Origin: Clostridia bacterium
Lineage (GTDB): Bacteria > Bacillota_A > Clostridia > Christensenellales > Aristaeellaceae
Assembly: GCA_017509065.1 (NCBI GenBank)
Contig: JAFWQM010000125.1
Span: 1-64,000 of the forward strand
DNA length: 64,000 nt
Reading direction: 5' to 3'
Below are positions 25,644-33,985 of the stretch, piece after piece. The translations under genes were made by a program, and so were the position numbers. Under the pieces are notes generated by a model, which was not told the DNA's origin, searched no databases, and worked only from the letters and a program-made list of their open reading frames with translations. How positions within the stretch are numbered: position 1 is the first letter of the stretch; each line of letters opens with the position of its first letter.

Positions 25644-26288
25644 ATGAAAAAGGATTTAACAGAACTGGTCTTTATCCTGGACGCCAGCGGGTCTATGGCC
25701 GGACTGGAAAAAGACACGATCGGCGGCTTCAACGGCATGATCGAAAAGCAGAAGAAGGAGCCGGGCGAGGCGTATGTTTCCACCGTGATTTTTGCCAATA
25801 ACAGCCGGGTGATCCATGATCGCGCGCCGCTGGCCCGGGTCGAGCCGCTGACCGACCGGCAGTACTATGTCGGCGGCTGCACCGCGCTGCTGGACGCCAT
25901 CGGCGGAGCCATCCGCCACATCGGCAACGTGCACAAGTACGCCCGGGAAGAGGACGTGCCCGAGCACACCGTGTTCGTCATCACCACCGACGGCATGGAG
26001 AACGCCAGCCGGATGTTCGGCGCGGACGAAGTGAAGCAAATGATCCAGCGCCAGAAAGAAAAGTATGGCTGGGAATTCCTGTTCCTCGCCGCGAACATCG
26101 ACGCCGTGGAGACTGCCGGCCGCTTCGGTATCAGCGCCGACCGCGCCGTGGATTACCACGCCGATTCCGTGGGGACCGCACTGAATTACCGCACGCTGGA
26201 CAAAGCCCTCCGCTGCATGCGCAGCGCTGCGCCCCTGTCTGCCGACTGGAAGAAAGATATTGAGGAAGACTACAAGCGCAGGAAATAA
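25644..26288 (+). CDS. von Willebrand factor A domain protein
   Basis: A 214-residue cytosolic vWA domain, starting at the ATG at 25644 behind GGGAGG. The MIDAS motif DASGSM (about 11-16), the middle threonine (GGCTALLDAIG) and the aspartate (TTDGMEN) are all present, so metal-dependent protein binding is expected. The C-terminal third (EFLFLAANIDAVETAGRFGI…YRTLDKALRCMRS) resembles TerY-like stand-alone vWA proteins. It is next to the macro-domain gene. Between them lies a hairpin (GTCGCC/GGCGAC, 25544-25560) and a possible -10 (TACAAT). Confidence 0.88.
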   Translation: MKKDLTELVFILDASGSMAGLEKDTIGGFNGMIEKQKKEPGEAYVSTVIFANNSRVIHDRAPLARVEPLTDRQYYVGGCTALLDAIGGAIRHIGNVHKYAREEDVPEHTVFVITTDGMENASRMFGADEVKQMIQRQKEKYGWEFLFLAANIDAVETAGRFGISADRAVDYHADSVGTALNYRTLDKALRCMRSAAPLSADWKKDIEEDYKRRK

Positions 26289-26296
26289 TAGGAAAA

Positions 26297-26325
26297 CCGC
26301 CCGGACAAACTGCCTGGGCGGCGTT
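26297..26325 (+). terminator. terminator between convergent vWA and membrane-protein genes
   Basis: CCGCCC (26297-26302) pairs with GGGCGG (26316-26321), followed by CGTTT. The stem could serve both strands. Confidence 0.5.
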
Positions 26326-26334
26326 TCATTGTTA

Positions 26335-26799
26335 TCAGGCTTTCACCCACGCGCCAAGCGCCTTGTCATGCGCGGTGACGGTGAGCATGTCGCCGGTTTT
26401 CCAGTCTGGGCGCGGCAGGTTGGCATCATAATAGAACAGCCGGTCGTCTTCCGGGTCGTCCATATTGCCGACGCTCAGCATCATGGGATAATACTTCACC
26501 CCATCCCGATCCACGGCGACCTCTTCCATTTCCTTGAATGCGCCGGTGGTCTGCCGCGTCCTGCCGTGCAGCACGTTGTGCAGGTGCTTCCGGTAAGCAG
26601 TTACCGGGGAAATCAGCAGACCGTAACAAAAAATCAGTCCGGCGCCCAGCACCAGCGATAGCCCCACGGTGAGCCACTTGATGCGGAACACGAATGTCAC
26701 AATGATTCCCGCCAGCAGCACCGCCGACGGAATGATCAGCAACAGCTTGCGCTGCTTCTCCTGGGCGCAAATATCAGCATAATCCTGCTCTGTATACAC
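26335..26799 (-). CDS. small membrane protein of unknown function
   Basis: A 154-residue protein that I do not recognise. The preferred start is GTG at 26797-26799, eight bases after GAGGG. An ATG at 26853 in the same frame has no ribosome binding site. Two hydrophobic helices lie at about 20-40 and 46-66, followed by a soluble C-terminal domain of about 85 residues (GAFKEMEEVAVDRDGVKYYPMM…DDPEDDRLFYYD…GDMLTVTAHDKALG). That layout looks like a two-helix anchor with a small OB/beta-barrel-like cytosolic or surface domain. No neighbours in the same direction suggest a role. Confidence 0.65.
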   Translation of the reverse strand: MYTEQDYADICAQEKQRKLLLIIPSAVLLAGIIVTFVFRIKWLTVGLSLVLGAGLIFCYGLLISPVTAYRKHLHNVLHGRTRQTTGAFKEMEEVAVDRDGVKYYPMMLSVGNMDDPEDDRLFYYDANLPRPDWKTGDMLTVTAHDKALGAWVKA

Positions 26800-26940
26800 G
26801 GTATGATCCCTCGCTTTGGCAAAATGGGGAAGCTTTTCCCGCCTCTTTATCATACCGCAAAACGCGCCAAAAGTACAGCCTCAAACGGTGGCGATAATGT
26901 GACAAGAACCGGCAAAATCAGCAAAAAGTATAAACCTCCG

Positions 26941-27255
26941 TCATGCCTTTTTCCGTCTGATCAGACGGATCACGCCGCGAACCAGGCGTCTTAAACCCAA
27001 GGCGTATACCGATGCGCCGCAGATCAGGCCGAAAAAAGCATACAGCCTGACCTTCTGTTCGCCGCCCAATGCCAGCGCCAGCGCGATTCCGCCGCCCGTC
27101 AGCAGGCACCAGAGCGCGTCCAGCGCGGGCGAACAAAAGCGCGGCAGAAACCGACGCGGCAGGGCCAGCAGGTCATAGAGCAGCCCCGCACCAAACCCTG
27201 CGTACAGAAGCAGCAGAAACGTGCGGGCCTGCCCCGCTGTTTCAAAAAAGATCAT
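26941..27255 (-). CDS. yabQ: YabQ-like sporulation membrane protein
   Basis: A 104-residue protein with about four hydrophobic segments and a basic C-terminus (RLVRGVIRLIRRKKA), matching the short YabQ family needed for spore cortex formation. Its ATG overlaps the yabP stop by four bases (27252-27255), the standard yabP-yabQ arrangement, which supports the call more than the sequence alone. It would act in the mother-cell-facing membrane of the forespore. Confidence 0.8.
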   Translation of the reverse strand: MIFFETAGQARTFLLLLYAGFGAGLLYDLLALPRRFLPRFCSPALDALWCLLTGGGIALALALGGEQKVRLYAFFGLICGASVYALGLRRLVRGVIRLIRRKKA

Positions 27256-27539
27256 TTTTCCCCCCGGCGAAACAGCCCGCCGCGCCGACCCCGCTGAGCG
27301 GAATAAACCACGCCGTCGATTTTCCCCTCCACCGCCAGCTGCCCATCCTCCAGCATCAGCTTCGTCACGTGCAGCCCTTCCCCGGCGATCGTCACTTCCC
27401 CGTTTTCCGTGCGCAGATTCACCTGGTTTTCGTCAAAGCCCAGCACCTCGCTCACGCCCGTCAGCGACGCCCGCCGCCGATTGTCCAGCGTCAGCATGTG
27501 GTTTTTCACGATACCGGATTGATTGTTTGTCTTTTCCAT
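27252..27539 (-). CDS. yabP: sporulation protein YabP
   Basis: A 95-residue protein. The ATG at 27537-27539 follows AAGAGGTGAG and is preferred over a GTG nine bases earlier. The body (NHMLTLDNRRRASLTGVSEVLGFDENQVNLRTENGEVTI…GLHVTKLMLEDGQLAVEG) is the YabP/YqfC beta-rich domain. YabP is a mother-cell protein required for cortex assembly. It is translationally coupled to yabQ and is one of several markers that the host belongs to an endospore-forming lineage. Confidence 0.9.
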   Translation of the reverse strand: MEKTNNQSGIVKNHMLTLDNRRRASLTGVSEVLGFDENQVNLRTENGEVTIAGEGLHVTKLMLEDGQLAVEGKIDGVVYSAQRGRRGGLFRRGEK

Positions 27540-27720
27540 CCCGCTCACCTCTTTCAGAAAAAGGTATGCGAACGTGAAAGACGATATGATATAAAAAGGA
27601 GCGGGAATAATCCTGCTCTCTGACTTATTGTTTTTTTATCCGGCAACATGATATTTGCGGATGTTTTGAACAGAATGCATAATGACTGACCACCACTATT
27701 TGGCTTTCTTGGAAGGGAGG

Positions 27721-27765
27721 CTGGGGGGAACCATTCTTTGGCCTCCAAAGAATGGTTCCCCCCAG
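27721..27765. repeat. dispersed palindromic element, copy 2
   Basis: Arms 27721-27741 and 27745-27765 are perfectly complementary over 21 bp with a three-base loop (CCT). It lies 22 bases downstream of the GlsB-like stop. Sequence and flanks resemble the copies at 12815 and 54386. Confidence 0.85.
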
Positions 27766-27786
27766 TATATCTTCGTTTTATCCCGT

Positions 27787-28044
27787 TTACGTCCTTGCCA
27801 TCCTGCGCTGGAGCATATTGTAAATCCACAGCAGGATGCACGCGCCGCCAACGGCCACCAGCAGGCTGTACAGGTTGAAGCCGTCCACACCGCCCCAGCC
27901 CAGCAGCGAGGCCGCGAAGCCGCCGACGCCCGCGCCCAGGATGCCCACCAGGATGTTCCCGGCCCAGCCGCGCCGCTCGCCCATGATCAGCCCGGCAATC
28001 CAGCCCGCCACAGCGCCCAGCACCAGCCACAAAAGAATGTTCAT
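27787..28044 (-). CDS. GlsB/YeaQ/YmgE-family small membrane protein
   Basis: An 85-residue, glycine-rich protein with three hydrophobic helices (WLVLGAVAGWIAGLIMG, ILVGILGAGVGGFAASLLG, LLVAVGGACILLWIYNML). The start at 28044 follows GGAGGGAG. This is the transglycosylase-associated/GlsB family, often stress-induced, whose function is unknown. It is separated from the CRISPR array by about 135 bases. Confidence 0.88.
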   Translation of the reverse strand: MNILLWLVLGAVAGWIAGLIMGERRGWAGNILVGILGAGVGGFAASLLGWGGVDGFNLYSLLVAVGGACILLWIYNMLQRRMART

Positions 28045-28179
28045 TCGCTCTCCCTCCTTCACATGATTTGATGACTCCCATCATCCGTTTTATCATATGC
28101 CGGAGAGTCGAAAACGAAACAGCTTCTTTTTTCCTTGATTATATAAATTTAGCAAAACAGTCAGCCTACTAAACAACTC

Positions 28180-28676
28180 TACTATGTTTACATATTCGCG
28201 CGAGTTGCAACGTCATCGAAGTTTCGGCTGACAACATCAGACAGCCTTCAAGCCACGTATTCGCGCGAGTTGCAACTACGGTTCCACGTACACCACCACG
28301 GCGATGCACACCTTCAAGCCACGTATTCGCGCGAGTTGCAACGAACTGACGGATGTAAAAGCCGTGGAAGATTGGTTTCCTTCAAGCCACGTATTCGCGC
28401 GAGTTGCAACCAACACCGAGCTGAAATCCATCAAGCATATCCTCCTTCAAGCCACGTATTCGCGCGAGTTGCAACGCCGGCGGCGTCCTTATAGCGAAGC
28501 TCCACCTGCCTTCAAGCCACGTATTCGCGCGAGTTGCAACGTTTTGCACCATGCTGTACGACGCCGATGTGGACGTCCTTCAAGCCACGTATTCGCGCGA
28601 GTTGCAACCAAGCTGGCTGATAAGGTGTTTGAAAACGAGATTGTCCTTCAAGCCACGTATTCGCGCGAGTTGCAAC
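28180..28676 (-). CRISPR. CRISPR array, seven full 32-bp repeats plus one degenerate terminal repeat
   Basis: Identical 32-bp repeats lie at 28245-28276, 28311-28342, 28379-28410, 28444-28475, 28509-28540, 28577-28608 and 28645-28676. A degenerate copy at 28180-28211 keeps only one half. The seven spacers are 33-36 bp and unique. On the minus strand the repeat begins GTTGCAAC, contains GCGCGAATACGTGG and ends CTTGAAGG. Orientation is inferred as minus: the decayed repeat is then the last one, and its 3' half is the half that is lost; the effector gene and tracr-like region then lie upstream. As I recall it, the Un1Cas12f1 repeat shares GTTGCA, CGAATA and TGAAGG in the same order. Spacer 28609-28644 would be the newest. 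Confidence 0.95.
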
Positions 28677-28834
28677 AGGAAATCTGCACAAATATGGTGG
28701 CCCATGCACGGATTACTTTGTGCATCTTAACCTTTTCGAGTGTATTGTCTGCTTTTCAAGAAAAGACTGACGACCACTTTCTCGATTTTGGGACGGGAAG
28801 TCGCCCCTAAAAAAGTGCGAACGATCTGCGCGAT
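28677..28834 (-). ncRNA. candidate tracrRNA of the Cas12f locus
   Basis: This 158-base gap lies between the cas12f stop and the first repeat. Near its 3' end (28684-28701) GCCAC, ATATT and TGCA are arranged to pair in order with GTGGC, AATA and TGCA of the minus-strand repeat. This is the interrupted anti-repeat expected for Cas12f. Upstream are a hairpin (28704-28709 with 28720-28725) and a long arm in which TCGAG (28781-28785) pairs with CTCGA (28736-28740) around an inner hairpin (28752-28765). That TCGAG…TTTTC..GAAAA…CTCGA layout resembles the Un1Cas12f1 tracrRNA core as I remember it. The 5' end and promoter are unknown. Confidence 0.6.
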
Positions 28835-28858
28835 TTATGTTTTCTTCTCTTTCGCACT
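28809..28858 (-). terminator. stem spanning the cas12f stop codon, followed by six Ts
   Basis: On the minus strand AGTGCGAA (28851-28858) pairs perfectly with TTCGCACT (28814-28821), followed by TTTTTT (28809-28814). The cas12f stop is in the 29-base loop. It may terminate the effector mRNA or form the first stem of the guide RNA scaffold. Confidence 0.45.
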
Positions 28859-30139
28859 CAATGATTTTTGAATCAGCTTGTCAATATCCTTGATCGCAAG
28901 ATTCTGCGATGCGTTGAAATCTGCGTTTGCGGAGAATCCGCATTGCGTGCATTTGAAGTTTGCCTGCGTCTTTCGGTTTTCTTTGTCGATATTCCCGCAT
29001 TTGCTGCATCGTTGAGAAGTATACTGCGGATTTACCTTTTTCACAGAAATACCGTATTCTTTCGCCTTTGCCTCTATCTTCTGTTGTAGGTCATAGTACG
29101 TCCAGTGACGAAGAAATTTAGGGAACTCTGAATCATCTTTTATTCCTGTCAATTCTTCCATTTGGATGACTCCGCAGTTTTTCTTCACAGCGTATTCTAT
29201 CAGCGCTTTACTGTACCGGTGGTTGATTGTGTCACGAAAGTTGGCGATATGTTCTTTTGCCTGATAGACATTTGAAACCCTTGTCTTTGTTCCATGTCCT
29301 ACTCTTCCATCTCCACAATACGCCGCCTGCTTTTGCAGAGAATGCCTCCTTGCCTCCCATTTTTTAGCAAATTCAGTCACTTCACCTCCTTCAATCTTAA
29401 AACTCCCGTACTCATCCCAGACACTGGCGTATACCGCATTCGTTTCTCCAAGGTCTACCCCCAGTATCCTGTTCTCATCCAATGTATGTTTTTCCGGGAC
29501 AAATGAATAGGTGAGCAAAAGGAACCATTTGGGACGATCATAAACCAATTGACATTGTCCATATCCATATTGCCTGTTAACTACACGCGTAAAAATGGAT
29601 CGCTGTGTGCCATCATTGATTTTTACAGCAAATCGAACACGGGTTGGAAATCCTGTTCTTTGTTTGAATTTTGTAGAGAATAAGGACATTTCTACTTCTG
29701 GGCCACTTTCTTTATCAAAGAAAGTAATACTCTGTTTGTGAATCAATAAGGGCTGATCTTTTTTGTAAGATGGAACTGACATATTCCCACGAAGTAAATC
29801 CGCTTTTGAAGAAGTATATTTACTCCATGCTTTTTGAATGGTTGTGTTAATATTCGATGCCGCCATATCTTCACAATTGCCTTTTATGCAATCGTAAATA
29901 TATCCATCCAACCTTTTATAGCCAGTTTCCTTATATACATCCAAATATTCACCAGTTTTCTTATATTGTTCCTGATTCAGATAATCCCAGTGATAACAGA
30001 TTTGTATGGTGCGGTTGAGCAATTCTCTTGTTTTGCGTTGTATGGCCCATACGTTTTCCTGCATTCCCTGGAAACTTCCGCATCCTTCAAGGTATCGCAG
30101 TTCATATTTCATTACCTTGGTAACAGTTTCCTTACTCAT
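28835..30139 (-). CDS. cas12f1: compact type V-F CRISPR effector nuclease (Cas12f1-like)
   Basis: A 434-residue RuvC nuclease, close to the length of known small Cas12f1 proteins (about 415-530). The N-terminal 220 residues are the REC/WED-like part. The split RuvC follows with Asp229 (ILGVDLGETN), Glu328 (VIQMEELTG) and Asp407 (ANADFNASQNLA). The zinc ribbon uses Cys378, Cys381, Cys397 and Cys400. The start at 30139 has AAGGAAGG upstream. It could be mistaken for an IS605 TnpB. However, an array of matching orientation and a tracr-like gap lie directly downstream, and no transposon ends or TnpA are seen. Cas12f1 works as a dimer on one crRNA-tracrRNA and cuts target DNA. No adaptation genes are present in the window. 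Confidence 0.88.
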   Translation of the reverse strand: MSKETVTKVMKYELRYLEGCGSFQGMQENVWAIQRKTRELLNRTIQICYHWDYLNQEQYKKTGEYLDVYKETGYKRLDGYIYDCIKGNCEDMAASNINTTIQKAWSKYTSSKADLLRGNMSVPSYKKDQPLLIHKQSITFFDKESGPEVEMSLFSTKFKQRTGFPTRVRFAVKINDGTQRSIFTRVVNRQYGYGQCQLVYDRPKWFLLLTYSFVPEKHTLDENRILGVDLGETNAVYASVWDEYGSFKIEGGEVTEFAKKWEARRHSLQKQAAYCGDGRVGHGTKTRVSNVYQAKEHIANFRDTINHRYSKALIEYAVKKNCGVIQMEELTGIKDDSEFPKFLRHWTYYDLQQKIEAKAKEYGISVKKVNPQYTSQRCSKCGNIDKENRKTQANFKCTQCGFSANADFNASQNLAIKDIDKLIQKSLSAKEKKT

Positions 30140-30161
30140 GCAATACCTTCCTTTATGATTG

Positions 30162-30190
30162 ATTATAGCAGGAACAAATATGTCCCTGCT
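30162..30190 (-). promoter_or_regulatory. probable cas12f promoter with overlapping inverted repeat
   Basis: An extended -10 (TGCTATAAT on the minus strand; hexamer 30162-30167) lies 22 bases upstream of the cas12f start, without a clear -35. It overlaps an inverted repeat (AGCAGG 30167-30172, CCTGCT 30185-30190) that could be an operator. Confidence 0.45.
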
Positions 30191-30200
30191 AAAAACCGTG

Positions 30201-31280
<1,080 letters not shown>

Positions 31281-31308
31281 GGTATTACCTCCTCAAGTTC
31301 TTTGGTCA

Positions 31309-31337
31309 TGGACAAAACGGATGTTTTTTGCTATAAT
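31309..31337 (+). promoter_or_regulatory. promoter of the AraC regulator gene
   Basis: TGGACA (31309-31314) and TATAAT (31332-31337, extended TGC) with a 17-base spacer, about 40 bases before the start. Confidence 0.7.
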
Positions 31338-31375
31338 AGCCTTGAAAGCACACTTCAGAAAAAGGAGCGCCGGAC

Positions 31376-32176
31376 ATGAATGAAATCATTTATGCGGGGC
31401 GGCATGAGATGATGCTGGCCGTGAAGCGCCACGCGCACGAAAGCTGGGAATTCGTTTACTGCACAGAGGGCGGCGGTTCGTTTTCGTTTGACAGCGGCAC
31501 ACTGAACTATCGGAAAGGGGACATCGTGATCATCCCGCCGCTTCTCCCCCACGCCAACGCCAGCGTACAGGGCTTTGAAAACATCCACTTGAACATCAGC
31601 CTGCCGACCCTGTCGGACATGGGGCCTTCCATCATTCAGGACGACGGCAACCATTTCCTTTTGGACGCGTTTCGGGCGTCGCTGTACCACTACCAGTCCT
31701 CCAGCCCGGAGAAAGCGATTTTCCTTTCAGCCTACGGAAACCTGATCTGCTGCTACCTGGCCGCTTACAATAAAGAGAAGCGGCGGTCTCCCGTGGTGGA
31801 GGAAATCGAGCGGGATATTCTCGAGCACTTCGACGATCCCGCCTACGAGCTCGATGAACACCTGCGCTCGCTGCCGTTCAACTACGATTATCTGCGCAAG
31901 CTGTTCCAGAAGGAAATGCTGGTGACGCCCCACCAGTACCTGAACAACAAGCGCCTACAGGTCGCGGCGGAGGCATTGGTAGGAGCGGAGATGAGCGGCG
32001 TTTCCGTCACCGACGTTGCGCGGATGTGCGGCTTCCGGGAACCGCTATACTTTTCCCGGATGTTCAAGAAAAAATACGGCGTCGCGCCAAGCTTTTACGT
32101 GGAATCCCGGCAGGGAAGCAACAATGCGCCGCTGCTGAATTCCGACCTGATGAAGGTGCCGCCGAAGGAAAAATGA
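31376..32176 (+). CDS. AraC-family transcriptional regulator
   Basis: A 266-residue regulator. Its short N-terminal cupin sensor has HAHESWEFVYCTEGGGSFSF and a typical HxxxE fold with IIPPLLPHAN. Two HTH motifs lie at about 160-255, with DVARMCGFREPLYFSRMFKKKYGVAPS at the second. AAAGGAG precedes the start. It sits between the ATPase and GH105 genes, both on the opposite strand, and is the obvious candidate to control the pectin-oligosaccharide module. The inducer is unknown. Confidence 0.9.
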   Translation: MNEIIYAGRHEMMLAVKRHAHESWEFVYCTEGGGSFSFDSGTLNYRKGDIVIIPPLLPHANASVQGFENIHLNISLPTLSDMGPSIIQDDGNHFLLDAFRASLYHYQSSSPEKAIFLSAYGNLICCYLAAYNKEKRRSPVVEEIERDILEHFDDPAYELDEHLRSLPFNYDYLRKLFQKEMLVTPHQYLNNKRLQVAAEALVGAEMSGVSVTDVARMCGFREPLYFSRMFKKKYGVAPSFYVESRQGSNNAPLLNSDLMKVPPKEK

Positions 32177-32182
32177 TCTCCC

Positions 32183-33307
32183 CTACCCCAGCCGCTTGAC
32201 CTCCGTATAGCACAGCAGGAAGGGGGCCACGCCTTTGGCGTCGTTCTTCACTACCGGCTCGGAAATGTAGTATTCGTATGTCCCGTCGCGCCGGCGGTTG
32301 TCTTCGGGGCCAAGGCCCGCCACCAGGCAGATATGGTCCAGACAGAGATTTCCGTCCTGGAAGGTAAGGCAGGTTTTGACCAGGCCTTCAAACGTTTTCC
32401 TGCCTTTCGCGGCGAACTCCGCGGGCAGGACGCCCAGGCGCGCGCCTTTCAGCATGGCGTAGGCCACCATGGCGCTGCCGCTGCTCTCCAGATAATTGCC
32501 CTCGCGGCCCGCCTGATCCACCACCTGCCAGTACATGCCGGTTTCAGGGTCGGCAAATTTTGAAATATCCTCCATGAGCCGGCGGAAGATACCGGCAAGT
32601 CCGTTTTTCCCTTCGCTCTCTGGCAGGATCTCCAGCAGGTCGGCCAGCGCCACGGAGAACCAGCCGATGGCCCGAAGCCAGAAATTTTTGCTGAGGCCCG
32701 TTTCCTTGTCGCACCAGAACGCTTTCCTGCTGGCGTCGTACCCGTGATAATACAAGCCGGTCCTTTTGTCGCGCATATGCTCGCGGACGATGCTGATCTG
32801 GCGGAAAATGTCGCTGTAATCCCCGCTGCCGAAAGCCTGCTCATACAACGCGGCGAAGGGCATGGCCATATAAATGCCGTCCAGCCACACCTGATTGGGA
32901 TAAATCTGCTTGTGCCAGAAGCTGCCCTCCGCTGTGCGGGGCTGCGCGTCCAGATGCCGCCGCAGGAAATCGGCGGCTTTTTTGTATTTTTCATTGCTCG
33001 TTTTCGCGTACAGGGGGATCAGCACCCGGCCTTCGTTGATATCGTCCAAGGTATGGCCTTCCGTTTTAAATGTGCGGACAGAACCGTCCTCGTTAATGAA
33101 AGCGTCAATGAAGGATTCCGCGAAATCAAAATACCTTTGGTCGCCGGTGATGTCCGTCATGGACAGGAGCGCCGTCATCATGCAGCCGTCGATATAATTC
33201 CAGTTGGCCGGTAATCCCGCCCGCATTCTTTCCACATTCCAGGCGGTGCGCTCGGGGGAAGACTGCTCGATCAGTTGCAGCACGTAGCGGTCGATTTCTT
33301 CATACAT
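32183..33307 (-). CDS. GH105 family unsaturated rhamnogalacturonyl hydrolase (YteR/YesR-like)
   Basis: A 374-residue (alpha/alpha)6-barrel enzyme without a signal peptide. Recognisable features are NVERMRAGLPANWNYIDGC, the WLDGIYMAMPF segment with its conserved Asp, LRAIGWFSVALADLLE and the late ESSGSAMVAYAMLKGARLG. GH105 enzymes remove the unsaturated uronic acid left by pectin or rhamnogalacturonan lyases, acting in the cytosol on imported oligosaccharides. It is the last gene of the minus-strand string that begins with the transporter genes, so it defines the likely substrate of the module. GH88 is the main alternative. Confidence 0.88.
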   Translation of the reverse strand: MYEEIDRYVLQLIEQSSPERTAWNVERMRAGLPANWNYIDGCMMTALLSMTDITGDQRYFDFAESFIDAFINEDGSVRTFKTEGHTLDDINEGRVLIPLYAKTSNEKYKKAADFLRRHLDAQPRTAEGSFWHKQIYPNQVWLDGIYMAMPFAALYEQAFGSGDYSDIFRQISIVREHMRDKRTGLYYHGYDASRKAFWCDKETGLSKNFWLRAIGWFSVALADLLEILPESEGKNGLAGIFRRLMEDISKFADPETGMYWQVVDQAGREGNYLESSGSAMVAYAMLKGARLGVLPAEFAAKGRKTFEGLVKTCLTFQDGNLCLDHICLVAGLGPEDNRRRDGTYEYYISEPVVKNDAKGVAPFLLCYTEVKRLG

Positions 33308-33334
33308 AGGCGGCTATATTCCCCCTTCTGTTTC

Positions 33335-33979
33335 TTATTTTATCTGCCCGGCTTTGGCCTTGGCGTCGTCCAGTATCCGGCGTCCAAGACGCTTTATCGC
33401 CAGGAACAGCATGTCCCATCCCATGGTGAACGCGCCGAACAGGATGGGCTCCACGCCAAGCGGAACGGTGTCCTTTGCGCCGGATAAGCCAACGAACAGG
33501 GTATTCACGGCATTATACGTTCCCGCCACGCAGAGCAAAAGAATCAGCGCGTACCCAACATTCAGCGGCAGGAACAGATAATTCTTTTTCGGGAACATCA
33601 TCCAGCGATCGTTGGCCCCCGGCGTCAGCGCGATAAAGCGGAACAGGGGATTGACGATCAGATCCGTCACAAAGCCAAGGCCCAGGCCGGTGACGACGAT
33701 CAGGTCAAGCTGGTCGGGCAGATACGCGCCGAGGCCCCACACGAAGAAAAAGCATATTACGCCCGCAAACCACGTTTTCAGGAGCACCGCTTTCAGCCAG
33801 TCCGCCATTTTCAGGCGGGTGCCCGCGCGGTACTTTCTCAGCTCCTGCTTGCTGACCGGCGGAGAGTTTTCCTCCGTGGCGTTCACCAGATCGTCCACAG
33901 CGCGGGTGTTCAGCTTGTAATAATCGGCCGCGGAGCGCTCTTCCTTTTGTGGCTGCCCCTGATCTTTCCTTTTTGCCAT
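33335..33979 (-). CDS. membrane protein of unknown function in the pectin module (214 residues)
   Basis: I do not recognise this protein. A charged cytosolic N-terminus of about 60 residues (MAKRKDQGQPQKEERSAADY) precedes four hydrophobic segments at about 66-86, 92-112, 135-157 and 172-192, and a basic tail. Glycine/leucine-rich helix 2 (LIVVTGLGLGFVTDLIVNPLF) is notable. It lies six bases downstream of the next membrane-protein gene and 27 bases upstream of GH105, so it is very likely co-transcribed with them. A role beside the ABC transporter is inferred from position only. Confidence 0.75.
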   Translation of the reverse strand: MAKRKDQGQPQKEERSAADYYKLNTRAVDDLVNATEENSPPVSKQELRKYRAGTRLKMADWLKAVLLKTWFAGVICFFFVWGLGAYLPDQLDLIVVTGLGLGFVTDLIVNPLFRFIALTPGANDRWMMFPKKNYLFLPLNVGYALILLLCVAGTYNAVNTLFVGLSGAKDTVPLGVEPILFGAFTMGWDMLFLAIKRLGRRILDDAKAKAGQIK

Positions 33980-33985
33980 GGAGCG

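Noticed and set aside
28180..28676. Plus-strand transcription of the array, with the AT-rich tract at 28130-28180 as leader
   Set aside because: It would make the decayed repeat leader-proximal and leave no scaffold upstream. The minus orientation explains the terminal repeat, the anti-repeat and the gene order together.
28304..28810. A 168-codon frame through the CRISPR array
   Set aside because: Its periodic FKPRIRASCN units are just the translated repeats; there is no start signal.
28835..30139. Reading the nuclease as an IS200/IS605 TnpB
   Set aside because: No TnpA, no element ends and no omega-RNA-like right end are visible. A matching array and anti-repeat are immediately downstream. 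TnpB homology is real, but the context favours Cas12f.
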